A stretch of 64,000 nt of DNA from Pseudomonas sp. RIT-PI-r (GCF_001297015.1 NZ_LIGE01000047.1:248001-312000), one strand, 5' to 3'; positions 45,507 through 55,151 are shown, counted from the stretch's first letter. Notes: generated by a model not told the origin, from the sequence alone. Made by a program: numbers and translations.

Positions 45507-46706
45507 ATGCCGTTCGCCAACAAACCGCTCTCGGGTGTGAAAGTCATTGAATTGGGTACGTTGATTGCCGGGCCGTTTGCCTCGCGTATTTGCGGCGAGT
45601 TCGGCGCCGAAGTGGTCAAGATCGAATCGCCGGACGGCGGTGATCCCCTGCGCAAGTGGCGTAAATTGTACGAAGGCACGTCCCTGTGGTGGTTCGTCCA
45701 GGCGCGCAACAAGAAGTCGCTGACCCTGAACCTAAAACACCCCGACGGTTTGGCGATCCTGAAAAAACTGCTCAGTGAAGCGGACATCCTCATCGAAAAC
45801 TTCCGTCCAGGTGTCCTGGAAAAACTTGGCCTGAGCTGGGAAACCCTGCACGCCTTGAACCCGAAACTGGTGATGGTGCGCCTGTCCGGTTTCGGTCAGA
45901 CCGGACCGATGAAGGATCAACCGGGCTTCGGCGCGGTCGGCGAATCCATGGGCGGCTTGCGTTACATCACCGGTTTCGAAGACCGCCCGCCAGTGCGCAC
46001 CGGGATTTCCATTGGCGATTCGATTGCCGCGCTGTGGGGCGTAATTGGTGCATTGATGGCGCTGCGTCATCGCGAGGTCAACGGCGGCCTCGGCCAGGTA
46101 GTTGATGTGGCGTTGTACGAAGCAATTTTCGCGATGATGGAAAGCATGGTGCCGGAGTTCGATGTGTTCGGCTTTATCCGCGAGCGCACCGGCAACATCA
46201 TGCCCGGCATCACACCCTCCTCCATCCACACCAGCGCCGACGGCAAGCATGTGCAGATCGGCGCCAATGGCGATGCGATCTTCAAGCGTTTCATGCTGAT
46301 CATCGGCCGTGATGATCTGGCTAACGATCCGGCATTGGCCAGCAACGACGGTCGCGATAATCGCCGCGATGAGCTGTATGGCGTCATTGATCGCTGGGTC
46401 AACTCGCAGCCGTTGCAAACCGTGCTCGACCTGCTCAATCAGGCCGGTGTGCCGGCCAGCCGGATCTTCAGTGCCGAAGACATGTTCAACGATCCGCAGT
46501 ATCTGGCCAGGGAAATGTTCCTGCATGCCAAGCTGCCGGACGGCAAGGACTTCAAGATGCCCGGCATTGTGCCGAAACTCTCTGAGACACCGGGCTCTTC
46601 CGAATGGGTCGGACCGCAGCTGGGTGAACACAATGCGCAGGTACTTCACGATCTTGGTTATGACGAGACACAGATCGCCCGACTGCGTGAAGACGGAGCC
46701 ATTTAA
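45507..46706 (+). CDS. CaiB/BaiF-type CoA-transferase
   Basis: A 399-residue class III CoA-transferase, which moves CoA between carboxylic acids. It begins PLSGVKVIELGTLIAGPFAS; NKKSLTLNLKHPDG is a CoA-binding region and the catalytic aspartate should be the one in VDVALYEAIFAMME. The substrates cannot be told from sequence. A TIGR02285 protein gene overlaps its end. Confidence 0.92.
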   Translation: MPFANKPLSGVKVIELGTLIAGPFASRICGEFGAEVVKIESPDGGDPLRKWRKLYEGTSLWWFVQARNKKSLTLNLKHPDGLAILKKLLSEADILIENFRPGVLEKLGLSWETLHALNPKLVMVRLSGFGQTGPMKDQPGFGAVGESMGGLRYITGFEDRPPVRTGISIGDSIAALWGVIGALMALRHREVNGGLGQVVDVALYEAIFAMMESMVPEFDVFGFIRERTGNIMPGITPSSIHTSADGKHVQIGANGDAIFKRFMLIIGRDDLANDPALASNDGRDNRRDELYGVIDRWVNSQPLQTVLDLLNQAGVPASRIFSAEDMFNDPQYLAREMFLHAKLPDGKDFKMPGIVPKLSETPGSSEWVGPQLGEHNAQVLHDLGYDETQIARLREDGAI

Positions 46707-47613
46707 GCTGAAGCGCCAGCCATCATCACCCAACAACCGCGCCCGTCACTGGTGGACATGGCGGCTGTTCAGTCTGTTATTTCTGCTGGCCCTGTCCGCC
46801 GGAGCTCAAGCAAAACCGACGCTGATCTGGTTGCTGCGTGATCTGCCGCCACTGACCATTTTCGAAGGCCCTAAAAAGGGCCAAGGCGTGATCGATCAAC
46901 TGATGCCGATGCTGATTGCCGGCATGCCGCAGTACGAACACAAAGTGATGCGGGTCAATCGTGCCCGCGGCCTGCAAATGCTTCATGAGAACCCCTTCGC
47001 CTGCGACCCCGCGCTGCTGTGGAGCAAAGAGCGCGCGCAGTGGGTGGCGTATTCGATCCCGGCGATTCGCGCGGTGGCCAATGGCTTGGTGGTGCGCCAA
47101 CAGGATCGCGCGGTGCTTGAACCGTATCTGGCCGATGGTGAAGTGGATCTGTCGGCGTTGCTGGCCGCGACTGACCGCAAAGTCGGCGTCGTTGCCGAGC
47201 GCAGCTACGGAGAATTCATCGACACCCGGTTGCATCAGGCACCCAGCGGTGCCCTGACGGCGCACTATGGCAACGATGCGCTGAGCAATCTGCTGTCGAT
47301 GCAGCGACTGGGCCGGTTGCAGGTGGTGCTGGGTTATTGGCCAGAGATTCGCTATCAGGCCAAACAGGCGCAGATCAATGAAGATGAGCTCGAGTTCTAT
47401 CCAATTGCGGGCAACGGCAAATATCTTTCAGGCTACGTCGCCTGTTCCGACACCACACAGGGACGTCAGGCCATCACCGAGATCAACCATCTGCTGCGCA
47501 CCCTGCCCCACGAACGCTTGAATGAGCTCTACGCCGCGTGGCTGGACCCCGACAGACGCGAGGATTACCTGGAGCAGGCCCACCTGTTTTTCGAACATCA
47601 GGCCGCGCAATAA
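46687..47613 (+). CDS. TIGR02285-type periplasmic binding protein
   Basis: A 308-residue exported protein: a basic start, hydrophobic LFSLLFLLALSAGAQA signal, then a periplasmic binding domain of the solute-binding-protein 3 type (LIWLLRDLPPLTIFEGPKKG, LKWLLRDLPP-like start; DALSNLLSMQRLGRLQVVLG). No ATG is seen at a good site; GTG 46687 inside the end of the CoA-transferase gene gives a plausible signal peptide. An ATG at 46660 is the alternative. Ligand unknown. A hairpin lies after the stop. Confidence 0.75.
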   Translation: MKTEPFKLKRQPSSPNNRARHWWTWRLFSLLFLLALSAGAQAKPTLIWLLRDLPPLTIFEGPKKGQGVIDQLMPMLIAGMPQYEHKVMRVNRARGLQMLHENPFACDPALLWSKERAQWVAYSIPAIRAVANGLVVRQQDRAVLEPYLADGEVDLSALLAATDRKVGVVAERSYGEFIDTRLHQAPSGALTAHYGNDALSNLLSMQRLGRLQVVLGYWPEIRYQAKQAQINEDELEFYPIAGNGKYLSGYVACSDTTQGRQAITEINHLLRTLPHERLNELYAAWLDPDRREDYLEQAHLFFEHQAAQ

Positions 47614-47631
47614 GCAAACGCCAGACAAAAG

Positions 47632-47663
47632 AAACCCCGAGAAGTGGGGAGACGACTCGGGGT
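47632..47663 (+). terminator. Hairpin after the TIGR02285 gene
   Basis: CCCCGAG and CTCGGGG arms around a 14-base loop. The 3' side lacks a proper T run. Confidence 0.5.
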
Positions 47664-47789
47664 TAAACGTGGCCTACATAAAGACCCGTAGCAGCAAGCG
47701 ACAAGCACCGGAGCACAATGCTTGATCCTGCTGTTATGGGGTCTGACTGACAGGGACGCCGGAAGGTTCCCACAAAAAATATTTCATCT

Positions 47790-48071
47790 TCACAGCACCG
47801 GACGCTTGTCCAGGGCTGCATTGCGCAAAGCCGCAATGACACAGGGTTCCAGCCGCCCTTCGGCGATCAGGATGTCGCGGTGCAAGCCGTCGACCACATC
47901 GGTCAACTGACGTTTGTCGCTCAACTGCGCCTGATTGAATTCGCGCTCTACGACGATGGCGCCGCTGCTGTTCTTCAAGCTCACCAGGCATTCGCCACGG
48001 GTGCCGCCAGGTGACAGGGAAACCTGATACGGGCTCAGAGCCTCACCGAGCAATAGACTGATACTTTCCAT
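47790..48071 (-). CDS. DUF3509 protein
   Basis: A 93-residue soluble protein of the Pseudomonas-restricted DUF3509 family. It starts MESISLLLGEALSPYQVSLS and contains QLSDKRQLTDVVDGLHRDI. The frame opens at GTG 48083, but GGAG six bases before ATG 48071 favours that start. Function unknown; it is on the same strand as the orphan receiver gene but a 160-base gap separates them. Confidence 0.85.
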   Translation of the reverse strand: MESISLLLGEALSPYQVSLSPGGTRGECLVSLKNSSGAIVVEREFNQAQLSDKRQLTDVVDGLHRDILIAEGRLEPCVIAALRNAALDKRPVL

Positions 48072-48233
48072 CTCGATCTCCACTCAATCGTCCGAAAACA
48101 TTGTGTCTGGGGCGTGTCCACAGTAAATGACCACCGGCCCGAGAAGAAAGTTCTGAATAGCCGACTCGTCCCTGAGTTGTCACTGGCCTGTCAGAGCATG
48201 CACGGAGAAGATGACAGAAACATAACTGCCTGC

Positions 48234-48641
48234 TCACGCGCGTGCCGGATGCCTTACCGTCATCAGGTAACTGTCGAGCATTGCTCTCATCAGTACAGCC
48301 GAAACCGGCGTGTGAAGCCGCCCCAACAGCTGTAGCTCATGCTCTTGCAGCAGCGCTTCGAGATCGCTGTGCAATCCCGGCGGCGCCCGCCCCAACAGAA
48401 TGACGGCGCGCGCCTCCTGACGCTCCGCCAGTTGCCGGATGAGCGCGATTCCTTCACCACCACTGAGCAGTGGATCGCAGATCGCAATGTCGATCATGGC
48501 ACGGTGCGCCAGCGAGCGTCGTGCCGAAGCCAGCGACGAAGAGGTCAGGACATCGTAGATTCCGACTGCATTGAACATCTGGTGCAGCGCCATCAGTTGA
48601 TAAGGATCGGGTTCGAGAATCAGGACTTTGAGCGAGCGCAT
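48234..48641 (-). CDS. Orphan response-regulator receiver protein
   Basis: A 135-residue single-domain receiver without output domain. VLILEPDPYQLMAL provides the acidic pair, Asp56 in AICDPLLSGGEG is the likely phosphoacceptor. The site of the usual conserved lysine reads LLGRLHTPV, where xKP is expected, so the lysine seems to be missing. It may thus be a poor or nonstandard phosphoreceiver. It lies 127 bases downstream of the BvgS-like sensor gene on the same strand, so the two may work together. Confidence 0.8.
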   Translation of the reverse strand: MRSLKVLILEPDPYQLMALHQMFNAVGIYDVLTSSSLASARRSLAHRAMIDIAICDPLLSGGEGIALIRQLAERQEARAVILLGRAPPGLHSDLEALLQEHELQLLGRLHTPVSAVLMRAMLDSYLMTVRHPARA

Positions 48642-48768
48642 GGCGACCTCTGTGACGGCAATCGCGGGCTCTCCCGCAGTAGCCGTTCACTCTAGGCGAG
48701 CCTTCTACAGCCTCCCATCGGAAAAGGCGGCGCGTGACATAGGAATTTTCCTTACTTCAATCAAGACA

Positions 48769-50133
48769 TCAGCTTTCCGACGCCGCGTCGCCCGGAGTGA
48801 TATCTGTCCAGCCGCCAAGCAAACCGCGTAATTGGCCATCGGCACTGTAAAAAGGCACCGTCCATTGGTAAATCTCCCGGTGGCCGCTTCTGAGTTGCAG
48901 GTGGCGTTTGCTGAAGCGCGTTCTGCGCGATCTCAGTTGCTCCATGAACTCTTCATGGAGCAAACCAGCGGTGCTTTCCGGGACGGCATCGACATCGATC
49001 AATCGTTGCCCCTGAACCTGATCGAAGCGGATCGACAACGCCTCTTCATAGCTTTTGTTGCACAAAATCAGGCGTCCCTCCAGATCGCGGACGAACACCG
49101 GATCGGGCATCGCATCGAGTAGTACCCGCTGGAACACCAATTGATCGCCCAGATGTTTTTCCGCATCGTGGCGCTGCTTGATCTCCGCTGTCAGGCGGCG
49201 ATTCCAGAGCAGCGATAACGCACCGAAAATGCAGCCGGCAGACAGTCCCCAGAAAATCAGTTCAGTCAGGCTCCGGCGTTGCTTGGACGTCCGCTCCGCG
49301 CCGATGCCACCCAGCCATTTCTGGCGAATGGCGCGCAACTCGGCGGCCGGAAAAGCTTCCAGCGCCTTGTTCAGGATACTCAGCAGTTCGGGCTGGCCTT
49401 TGCGCACTGCCAGGTGATCGGCTTCCCACTTGCCCTCCAGCAACTCACCGACATGCAGCAGTCCCGAAGGAAACAGTTGCGCGCCGATTTCGTTTTCGAT
49501 GGTGACGTAGGCCTCGCCACTTTCAACCAGTGCCCGGGCTTCAGCGTAGGTTTTTACCGAACGTATTTCGATTGAGGGGTAATCGCGGCGAATTGTACTT
49601 TCCAGCGCGTGTCGTGCTGGCAACACCAATACTCGCTTGGCCAATTGTTCGAGCGATTGTACGGCCGGCTCGCCCGCGCGCCCGACGAATACCCAGCCAG
49701 CGCCGCCAAACGCATGACTGAAATCCAGTGTCATCCTGCGCTCATCGTTGTCTGCCAGCGTTGTACTCATGTCGGCGGTACCGTTTTCAAGGTGCTCAAG
49801 CATCCGGTCGGTGGAGAACGACTCTCGAAAAACGAACTGCAAACCGGTCATGGCGCTGATGCGCTTGAGCAAATCGCTATTCAAACCGTTCCAGTGGCCG
49901 TGCTCATCCTGGAACAGGTACAACGGGTATTGCACCGATGCGACGATGACGGTCGGGTTTTCGCGAACCCATTGACGTTCGTGCTCATTAAGCTCCACAG
50001 GCCGGACGCTTGGGGCCTGTTCTTCATTCAGCACCAGGTGGGCCGCTACGCCAATGCGCCAGCAGCTCAACAGGCCCATAAGAAGAATCCCGTTCAGGGT
50101 ATGTATCCATCCTCTCTCAAACAGCATTGCCAC
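48769..50133 (-). CDS. BvgS-like sensor without kinase domain
   Basis: A 454-residue membrane protein. After an N-terminal hydrophobic segment there is one Venus-flytrap binding domain (about 50-280, VIVASVQYPLYLFQDEHGHW, LDFSHAFGGAGWVFVG, VRKGQPELLSILNKAL), a transmembrane helix (about 290-312) and a PAS domain (about 335-445, LLDAMPDPVFVRDLEGRL, ITPG). Full BvgS relatives continue with a histidine kinase and more; here the frame stops right after the PAS domain. It could be a truncated sensor or a stand-alone decoy. A REC gene follows. Confidence 0.82.
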   Translation of the reverse strand: MAMLFERGWIHTLNGILLMGLLSCWRIGVAAHLVLNEEQAPSVRPVELNEHERQWVRENPTVIVASVQYPLYLFQDEHGHWNGLNSDLLKRISAMTGLQFVFRESFSTDRMLEHLENGTADMSTTLADNDERRMTLDFSHAFGGAGWVFVGRAGEPAVQSLEQLAKRVLVLPARHALESTIRRDYPSIEIRSVKTYAEARALVESGEAYVTIENEIGAQLFPSGLLHVGELLEGKWEADHLAVRKGQPELLSILNKALEAFPAAELRAIRQKWLGGIGAERTSKQRRSLTELIFWGLSAGCIFGALSLLWNRRLTAEIKQRHDAEKHLGDQLVFQRVLLDAMPDPVFVRDLEGRLILCNKSYEEALSIRFDQVQGQRLIDVDAVPESTAGLLHEEFMEQLRSRRTRFSKRHLQLRSGHREIYQWTVPFYSADGQLRGLLGGWTDITPGDAASES

Positions 50134-50196
50134 TTCCTTCGTGATCGACTCACCCGTCCTTACATGGGCGAAAACCCGAGCAGTGTGGCAGCAGAA

Positions 50197-50226
50197 ACAA
50201 AAAAGCCCGTCAGGAGACGGGCTTCA
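50197..50226 (-). terminator. Rho-independent terminator of thrC
   Basis: AAGCCCGTC and GACGGGCTT pair around AGGA; on the minus strand it is followed by a T run. It lies about 25 bases behind the thrC stop. Confidence 0.9.
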
Positions 50227-50248
50227 AAATGTGACAGCTTTTCCAGGC

Positions 50249-51658
50249 TTAAAGCGGCTTGCCGCGGTTGCCATGCTGGCTGACAAAGGCTTGCACGGCT
50301 TTCAGCTCGTTTGGCAAAACGGTGCAACGCTCGTTTCGCTCAAACAAATCAGAAAGATGTGCAGGTAGCTCGAGAGCTTTTCCTACACCGGCTTTTTCCA
50401 CGGCATCGGGGAATTTAACCGGATGAGCGGTGCCCAGGATCACCATCGGGATATCCAGGCTGCGGCGGCACTCGCGCGCCGCCTTGACGCCGATGGCGGT
50501 GTGCGGGTCCAGCACTTCGCCAGTCTGCTCGTAGACTTCGGCGATGGTTTCGCAGGTTTGTGCGTCATCCACGGCCAGCGAGTCGAACAGTTTGCGCGCT
50601 TCGGTCCAGCGCTCTTGCTCGACGCTGAAACCGCCGCCCTGCTTGAACGAATCCATCAGACCGGCGATCGCTGCACCGTTGCGACCGTGCAGGTCGAACA
50701 GCAGGCGTTCGAAGTTCGACGAGACCATGATGTCCATCGACGGCGACAGGGTGGCGTGCAAGGTGTCCTTGACGTACTGATTGCCGCTCATGAAGCGGTG
50801 CAGGATGTCGTTGCGGTTGGTGGCGACGATCAACTGGTTGATCGGCAAGCCCATGTTGCGCGCCAGGTAACCGGCGAAGATGTCGCCGAAGTTACCGGTT
50901 GGCACCGAGAACGACACCGAACGCGCCGGGCCGCCCAACTGCAGGGCTGCGTGGAAGTAGTAAACGATCTGGGCCATGATCCGCGCCCAATTGATCGAGT
51001 TCACCGCGACCAGACGCGTGCCTTTGAGGAAGCTCTGATCGGCGAAGCTCGCCTTGACCATTTCCTGGCAGTCATCGAAGTTGCCTTCGATGGCGATGTT
51101 GTGGATGTTCTCGCCGAAGATCGTGGTCATCTGGCGACGCTGCACTTCGGACACACGGTTGTGCGGGTGCAGAATGAAGATGTCGACGTTTTCGCAGTGC
51201 TTGCAGCCTTCGATGGCGGCCGAGCCGGTGTCACCGGAGGTGGCGCCGACGATGACCACGCGCTCGCCGCGCTTTTCCAGCACGTAGTCGAGCAGACGAC
51301 CGAGCAGTTGCAGGGCGAAGTCCTTGAACGCCAGGGTCGGACCGTGGAACAGCTCCAGCACCCATTCGTTGCCGTTCAGCTGACGCAGCGGCGCGACGGC
51401 GCTGTGGGCGAACACGCCGTAGGTTTCTTCGAGAATCTTTTTGAAATCGGCATCGGGAATGCTGCCGGTAACGAACGGGCGCATCACGCGGAAGGCCAGT
51501 TCGTGATAGGGCAGGCCGGCCCAGGAAGCGATTTCTTCCTGGGTGAAACGTGGCAGGTTTTCCGGGACGTACAGACCGCCGTCGGTCGCCAGACCAGCCA
51601 GCAGGACGTCTTCGAAATTCAGGGCCGGTGCCTGGCCGCGGGTACTGATGTAACGCAT
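50249..51658 (-). CDS. thrC: Threonine synthase
   Basis: Converts O-phosphohomoserine to threonine with pyridoxal phosphate. The 469-residue protein begins MRYISTRGQAPALNFEDVL, has the cofactor lysine in TLAFKDFALQLLG and the phosphate loop VGATSGDTGSAAIEG. The frame opens at 51670, but GGAG six bases before ATG 51658 fixes the start. It follows hom by 66 bases on the same strand, forming the usual hom-thrC operon. Confidence 0.96.
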   Translation of the reverse strand: MRYISTRGQAPALNFEDVLLAGLATDGGLYVPENLPRFTQEEIASWAGLPYHELAFRVMRPFVTGSIPDADFKKILEETYGVFAHSAVAPLRQLNGNEWVLELFHGPTLAFKDFALQLLGRLLDYVLEKRGERVVIVGATSGDTGSAAIEGCKHCENVDIFILHPHNRVSEVQRRQMTTIFGENIHNIAIEGNFDDCQEMVKASFADQSFLKGTRLVAVNSINWARIMAQIVYYFHAALQLGGPARSVSFSVPTGNFGDIFAGYLARNMGLPINQLIVATNRNDILHRFMSGNQYVKDTLHATLSPSMDIMVSSNFERLLFDLHGRNGAAIAGLMDSFKQGGGFSVEQERWTEARKLFDSLAVDDAQTCETIAEVYEQTGEVLDPHTAIGVKAARECRRSLDIPMVILGTAHPVKFPDAVEKAGVGKALELPAHLSDLFERNERCTVLPNELKAVQAFVSQHGNRGKPL

Positions 51659-51724
51659 GACTGACTCCAATGGAGAGTGTTCACGGCACTGGCCCCGTTC
51701 ACGGGGCCGGTGCAGGACAACGAC

Positions 51725-53029
51725 TTAGTTCAGGTGCTCGACGCGGATCCGTACAACCGGACCATTGACGCCGGCCAGCGCTTCGAGGGCGGCGATGGCA
51801 TCGTTGATGCGCTGCTCGACCACACGGTGGGTCAGCAGGATCATCGGCACCAGACCGTCGTGTTCCTCGACTTCCTTCTGCATGATCGACTCAATGTTGA
51901 TGCCGCGCTCCGAGAGGATGCTCGCTACCTGAGCGAGTACGCCCGGATGGTCCTTGGCCTGAATACGCAGGTAGTACGCACTTTCGCAGGCTTCGATCGG
52001 CAGGATCGGATGGGCCGACAGCGAGTCCGGCTGGAAAGCCAGGTGCGGCACGCGGTTTTCCGGGTCGGAAGTCATGGCGCGAACCACGTCGACCAGGTCG
52101 GCGATCACCGACGAAGCGGTTGGCTCCATGCCGGCGCCAGCGCCGTAGAACAGCGTCGAACCGGCGGCGTCACCGTTGACCATCACCGCGTTCATCACGC
52201 CGTTGACGTTGGCGATCAGGCGATCGGCCGGGATCAGCGTCGGGTGGACGCGCAACTCGATGCCGGCGTCTGTGCTGCGCGCCACACCGAGGTGCTTGAT
52301 GCGATAACCCAGCGCTTCGGCGTAGTTGACGTCAGCGGTGGTCAGCTTGGTGATGCCTTCGGTGTAAGCCTTGTCGAATTGCAGCGGAATGCCGAACGCG
52401 ATGGAAGCCAGAATCGTCAGCTTGTGCGCCGCATCGATGCCTTCGACGTCGAAGGTTGGATCAGCCTCGGCATAACCCAGCGCTTGCGCTTCGACCAGCA
52501 CGTCTTCGAACGTACGGCCCTTCTCGCGCATTTCGGTGAGGATGAAGTTGCCGGTGCCGTTGATGATCCCGGCCACCCAGTTGATGCGGTTGGCGGAAAG
52601 GCCTTCGCGGATCGCCTTGATCACCGGAATGCCACCGGCCACCGCTGCTTCGAACGCCACGATCACGCCTTTCTCGCGTGCCTTGGCGAAAATTTCATTA
52701 CCGTGAACGGCAATCAGAGCCTTGTTCGCGGTGACCACATGCTTGCCATTCTCGATGGCCTTGAGTACCAGCTCGCGGGCAACGGTGTAGCCGCCCATCA
52801 GCTCTATGACGATGTCGATCTCAGGGTTCGTGGCCACTTCGAAGACATCGTTGGTAATCGCAATACCGGTCGTCTGGAACTGAGGCTTTGGCGTGCGCGT
52901 GGCAATTTGTGCCACTTCAATCCCACGCCCGGCACGACGAGCAATTTCCTCGGCGTTGCGCTGAAGTACGTTGAAGGTACCGCCACCGACGGTCCCTAAC
53001 CCACAGATGCCTACTTTGACCGGATTCAC
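51725..53029 (-). CDS. hom: Homoserine dehydrogenase
   Basis: Reduces aspartate semialdehyde to homoserine, feeding threonine and methionine synthesis. The 434 residues contain the dinucleotide motif GLGTVGGGTF at the start, the catalytic region GIINGTGNFILTEM and DPTFDVEGIDAAHKL, and a C-terminal ACT domain (about 350-430, LRIQAKDHPGVLAQVASIL), which in relatives binds threonine as feedback inhibitor. It precedes thrC. Confidence 0.96.
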   Translation of the reverse strand: MNPVKVGICGLGTVGGGTFNVLQRNAEEIARRAGRGIEVAQIATRTPKPQFQTTGIAITNDVFEVATNPEIDIVIELMGGYTVARELVLKAIENGKHVVTANKALIAVHGNEIFAKAREKGVIVAFEAAVAGGIPVIKAIREGLSANRINWVAGIINGTGNFILTEMREKGRTFEDVLVEAQALGYAEADPTFDVEGIDAAHKLTILASIAFGIPLQFDKAYTEGITKLTTADVNYAEALGYRIKHLGVARSTDAGIELRVHPTLIPADRLIANVNGVMNAVMVNGDAAGSTLFYGAGAGMEPTASSVIADLVDVVRAMTSDPENRVPHLAFQPDSLSAHPILPIEACESAYYLRIQAKDHPGVLAQVASILSERGINIESIMQKEVEEHDGLVPMILLTHRVVEQRINDAIAALEALAGVNGPVVRIRVEHLN

Positions 53030-53040
53030 TGTGAACTCCC

Positions 53041-53156
53041 CATAAAACGGCCGACTCAGGGTCGGCCGGAAAACAACCGCGTGCTCGCGGCTCTCTATTA
53101 ATGGCCCGGCGATCTCGCTGCCGGACCATGATCGTCACGGTTGACCGTGACGATGC
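53041..53156 (-). promoter_or_regulatory. Cluster of hairpins between dsbC and hom
   Basis: Three palindromes lie in a row: CGGCCGAC-TCAGG-GTCGGCCG near 53048-53068, CCGGC-GATCTCGCT-GCCGG near 53106-53123, and ATCGTCACGG-TTGA-CCGTGACGAT at 53131-53154. None has a T run. They could act in dsbC termination, RNA stability or hom control; this is inference. Confidence 0.5.
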
Positions 53157-53159
53157 GAA

Positions 53160-53891
53160 TTACTTGGCGCCCAGCGCCAGTTTGGCGACTTGTGGCGCAG
53201 GCTGGTAGCCCGGAATGACTTGTCCGTCGGCCAAAACGATGGCCGGTGTACCGTTCACGCCAATCGACTGACCGAGGGCGAACTGTTTGGAAACCGGATT
53301 CTCGCACTTGGCGGCCTTGATTTCCTTGCCATCGACCATTTTGTCCATGGCCGCTTTCTTGTCTTTCGAGCACCACACGGCTTGCAGTTGCTCGTCACCC
53401 GGTGAGCCCAGGCCCTGGCGCGGGAACGCGACGTAGCGCACTTCGATGCCGCGCTTGTTCAGCTCCGGCACTTCGGCGTGCAGCTTGTGGCAGTACGGGC
53501 AGGTGGTGTCGGTGAACACGGTGATGTGCGATTTGGTTTCGCCCACGGCCGGGTAGACCACGGTTTCGGCAACCGGAATGTCGTTGATCAGCTTGGAGAT
53601 GCCCAGGCGCTCGGTCTTTTCGGTCAGGTTGACCGGTTTACCGTCCTTGAGCTGGAACAGATAGCCCTGCACCACGTATTGGCCGTCGGCGCTGGCGTAC
53701 AGCACGCGGCTGCCCTTGAGCTTGACTTCGTACATGCCCGGCAACGGGCTGGCGGAAATGCTCTCGACCGGGACTTCGAGCTGGAGGTTTTCCAGGCTTT
53801 TACGAATGGCTTTGTCGGCCGCGTCATCGGCGACGGCAAAGGTGCTGACCAACGCAATGGCTGCGGCGGCGAAAATCTGGGTCAGACGCAT
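53160..53891 (-). CDS. dsbC: Thiol:disulfide interchange protein DsbC
   Basis: Periplasmic disulfide isomerase. The 243-residue protein has a signal peptide (MRLTQIFAAAAIALV...FAVA), an N-terminal dimerisation domain and a thioredoxin-fold domain with active site CPYC in TTCPYCHKLH. A second cysteine pair is in WCSKD and KCENP. The frame opens at 53978, but GGAG before ATG 53891 marks the real start. xerD lies upstream, separated by a family A REP pair. Confidence 0.95.
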   Translation of the reverse strand: MRLTQIFAAAAIALVSTFAVADDAADKAIRKSLENLQLEVPVESISASPLPGMYEVKLKGSRVLYASADGQYVVQGYLFQLKDGKPVNLTEKTERLGISKLINDIPVAETVVYPAVGETKSHITVFTDTTCPYCHKLHAEVPELNKRGIEVRYVAFPRQGLGSPGDEQLQAVWCSKDKKAAMDKMVDGKEIKAAKCENPVSKQFALGQSIGVNGTPAIVLADGQVIPGYQPAPQVAKLALGAK

Positions 53892-54053
53892 GAGAACTCC
53901 TGAAGGCGGACAAATGAAACGGTCAGAACGCCCGTGCCGGAACACCGGGTCATAACCGTCCATCGTGCAAACCGGCAAAGCCTAACACATAAGGTCACGG
54001 TGGCCGAATGCGCCTGTCGCCACACTTTCAGGACTGCACAGATCCTTGTGGGA

Positions 54054-54137
54054 GCGAGCCTGCTCGCGAAAGCGGTGTGTCAGCTAAATGAACGCTGACT
54101 GACACTCCCTCTTCGCGAGCAGGCTCGCTCCCACAGG
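54054..54137. repeat. REP-type inverted pair, family A
   Basis: CTTGTGGGAGCGAGCCTGCT and its inverted copy, separated by about 40 bases, lie between dsbC and xerD. Confidence 0.85.
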
Positions 54138-54146
54138 AATTTTTAT

Positions 54147-55043
54147 TCAGCCGCGCGGGTGGTGTTTGGCGTGCAGATCCTGCAATCGAGCGCGGGCGAC
54201 GTGGGTGTAGATCTGCGTGGTCGACAGGTCGCTGTGCCCGAGCAACATCTGCACCACGCGCAAATCCGCGCCATGGTTGAGCAAATGCGTGGCAAACGCA
54301 TGACGCAAGGTGTGCGGTGACAGCGACTTGCCGATCCCGGCAACCTTGGCCTGATGCTTGATGCGGTGCCAGAAGGTCTGGCGGGTCATCTGCTCGCCGC
54401 GCTGACTGGGGAACAGCACATCGCTAGGCCGGCCACCGAGCAGTTCGCCGCGCCCGTCGCGCATATAACGCTCGACCCAGACGATTGCCTCCTCGCCCAT
54501 TGGCACCAAGCGCTCCTTGCTGCCCTTGCCCATCACCCGCAACACACCCTGACGCAGGTTGACCTGTTCCAGTGTCAGGCTGACCAGTTCGGTCACGCGC
54601 AGGCCACAGGCATACAGCACTTCAAGCATGGCGCGGTCACGCTGGCCGATCGCCTCGCTCAGATCCGGTGCTTTAAGCAGGGCTTCGACGTCCGCTTCCG
54701 ACAGGGACTTAGGCAACGGCCTACCGAGTTGCGGCATGTCGACGCGTAACGTCGGGTCAACGCCGATCATCTTTTCCCGCAGCAGATAGCGATAAAAGCC
54801 ACGCACACCGGAGAGAAATCTCGCCGTGGAACGCGGTTTGTAGTTCTGCTCCAGACGCCACGCCAAGTGATCGAGGATCAGCTCGCGGCCGGCATTGATC
54901 AGTTCCAGGTTCTTCTCCTGCAACCAGCCGTTGAACAGCGCCAGATCGCTGCGATAGGCGCCACGGGTGTTATCGGACAAGCCCTTTTCCAGCCATAACG
55001 CGTCGAGGAATTGGTCAATGAGGGGATGATCGATGGCAGGCAT
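54147..55043 (-). CDS. xerD: Site-specific tyrosine recombinase XerD
   Basis: Resolves chromosome dimers at dif together with XerC. The 298-residue protein has the N-terminal SAM-like core-binding domain and the catalytic domain with ACGLRVTELVSL (Arg), SPHTLRHAFATHLL (His-x-x-Arg), LGHSDLSTTQIYTHV (His and nucleophile Tyr). Length is typical. The neighbour order xerD-dsbC-hom-thrC is the usual one in Pseudomonas. Confidence 0.96.
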   Translation of the reverse strand: MPAIDHPLIDQFLDALWLEKGLSDNTRGAYRSDLALFNGWLQEKNLELINAGRELILDHLAWRLEQNYKPRSTARFLSGVRGFYRYLLREKMIGVDPTLRVDMPQLGRPLPKSLSEADVEALLKAPDLSEAIGQRDRAMLEVLYACGLRVTELVSLTLEQVNLRQGVLRVMGKGSKERLVPMGEEAIVWVERYMRDGRGELLGGRPSDVLFPSQRGEQMTRQTFWHRIKHQAKVAGIGKSLSPHTLRHAFATHLLNHGADLRVVQMLLGHSDLSTTQIYTHVARARLQDLHAKHHPRG

Positions 55044-55151
55044 GGGCGCTCAAGTCACACAGTCTCAAGGACTGTGAGCAAATGTAGAGTGAACTGTAGG
55101 AATGGGCGCTAGTCTTTCATAGCCCGCAATTTCAAGGAACAGGGAGCATCA

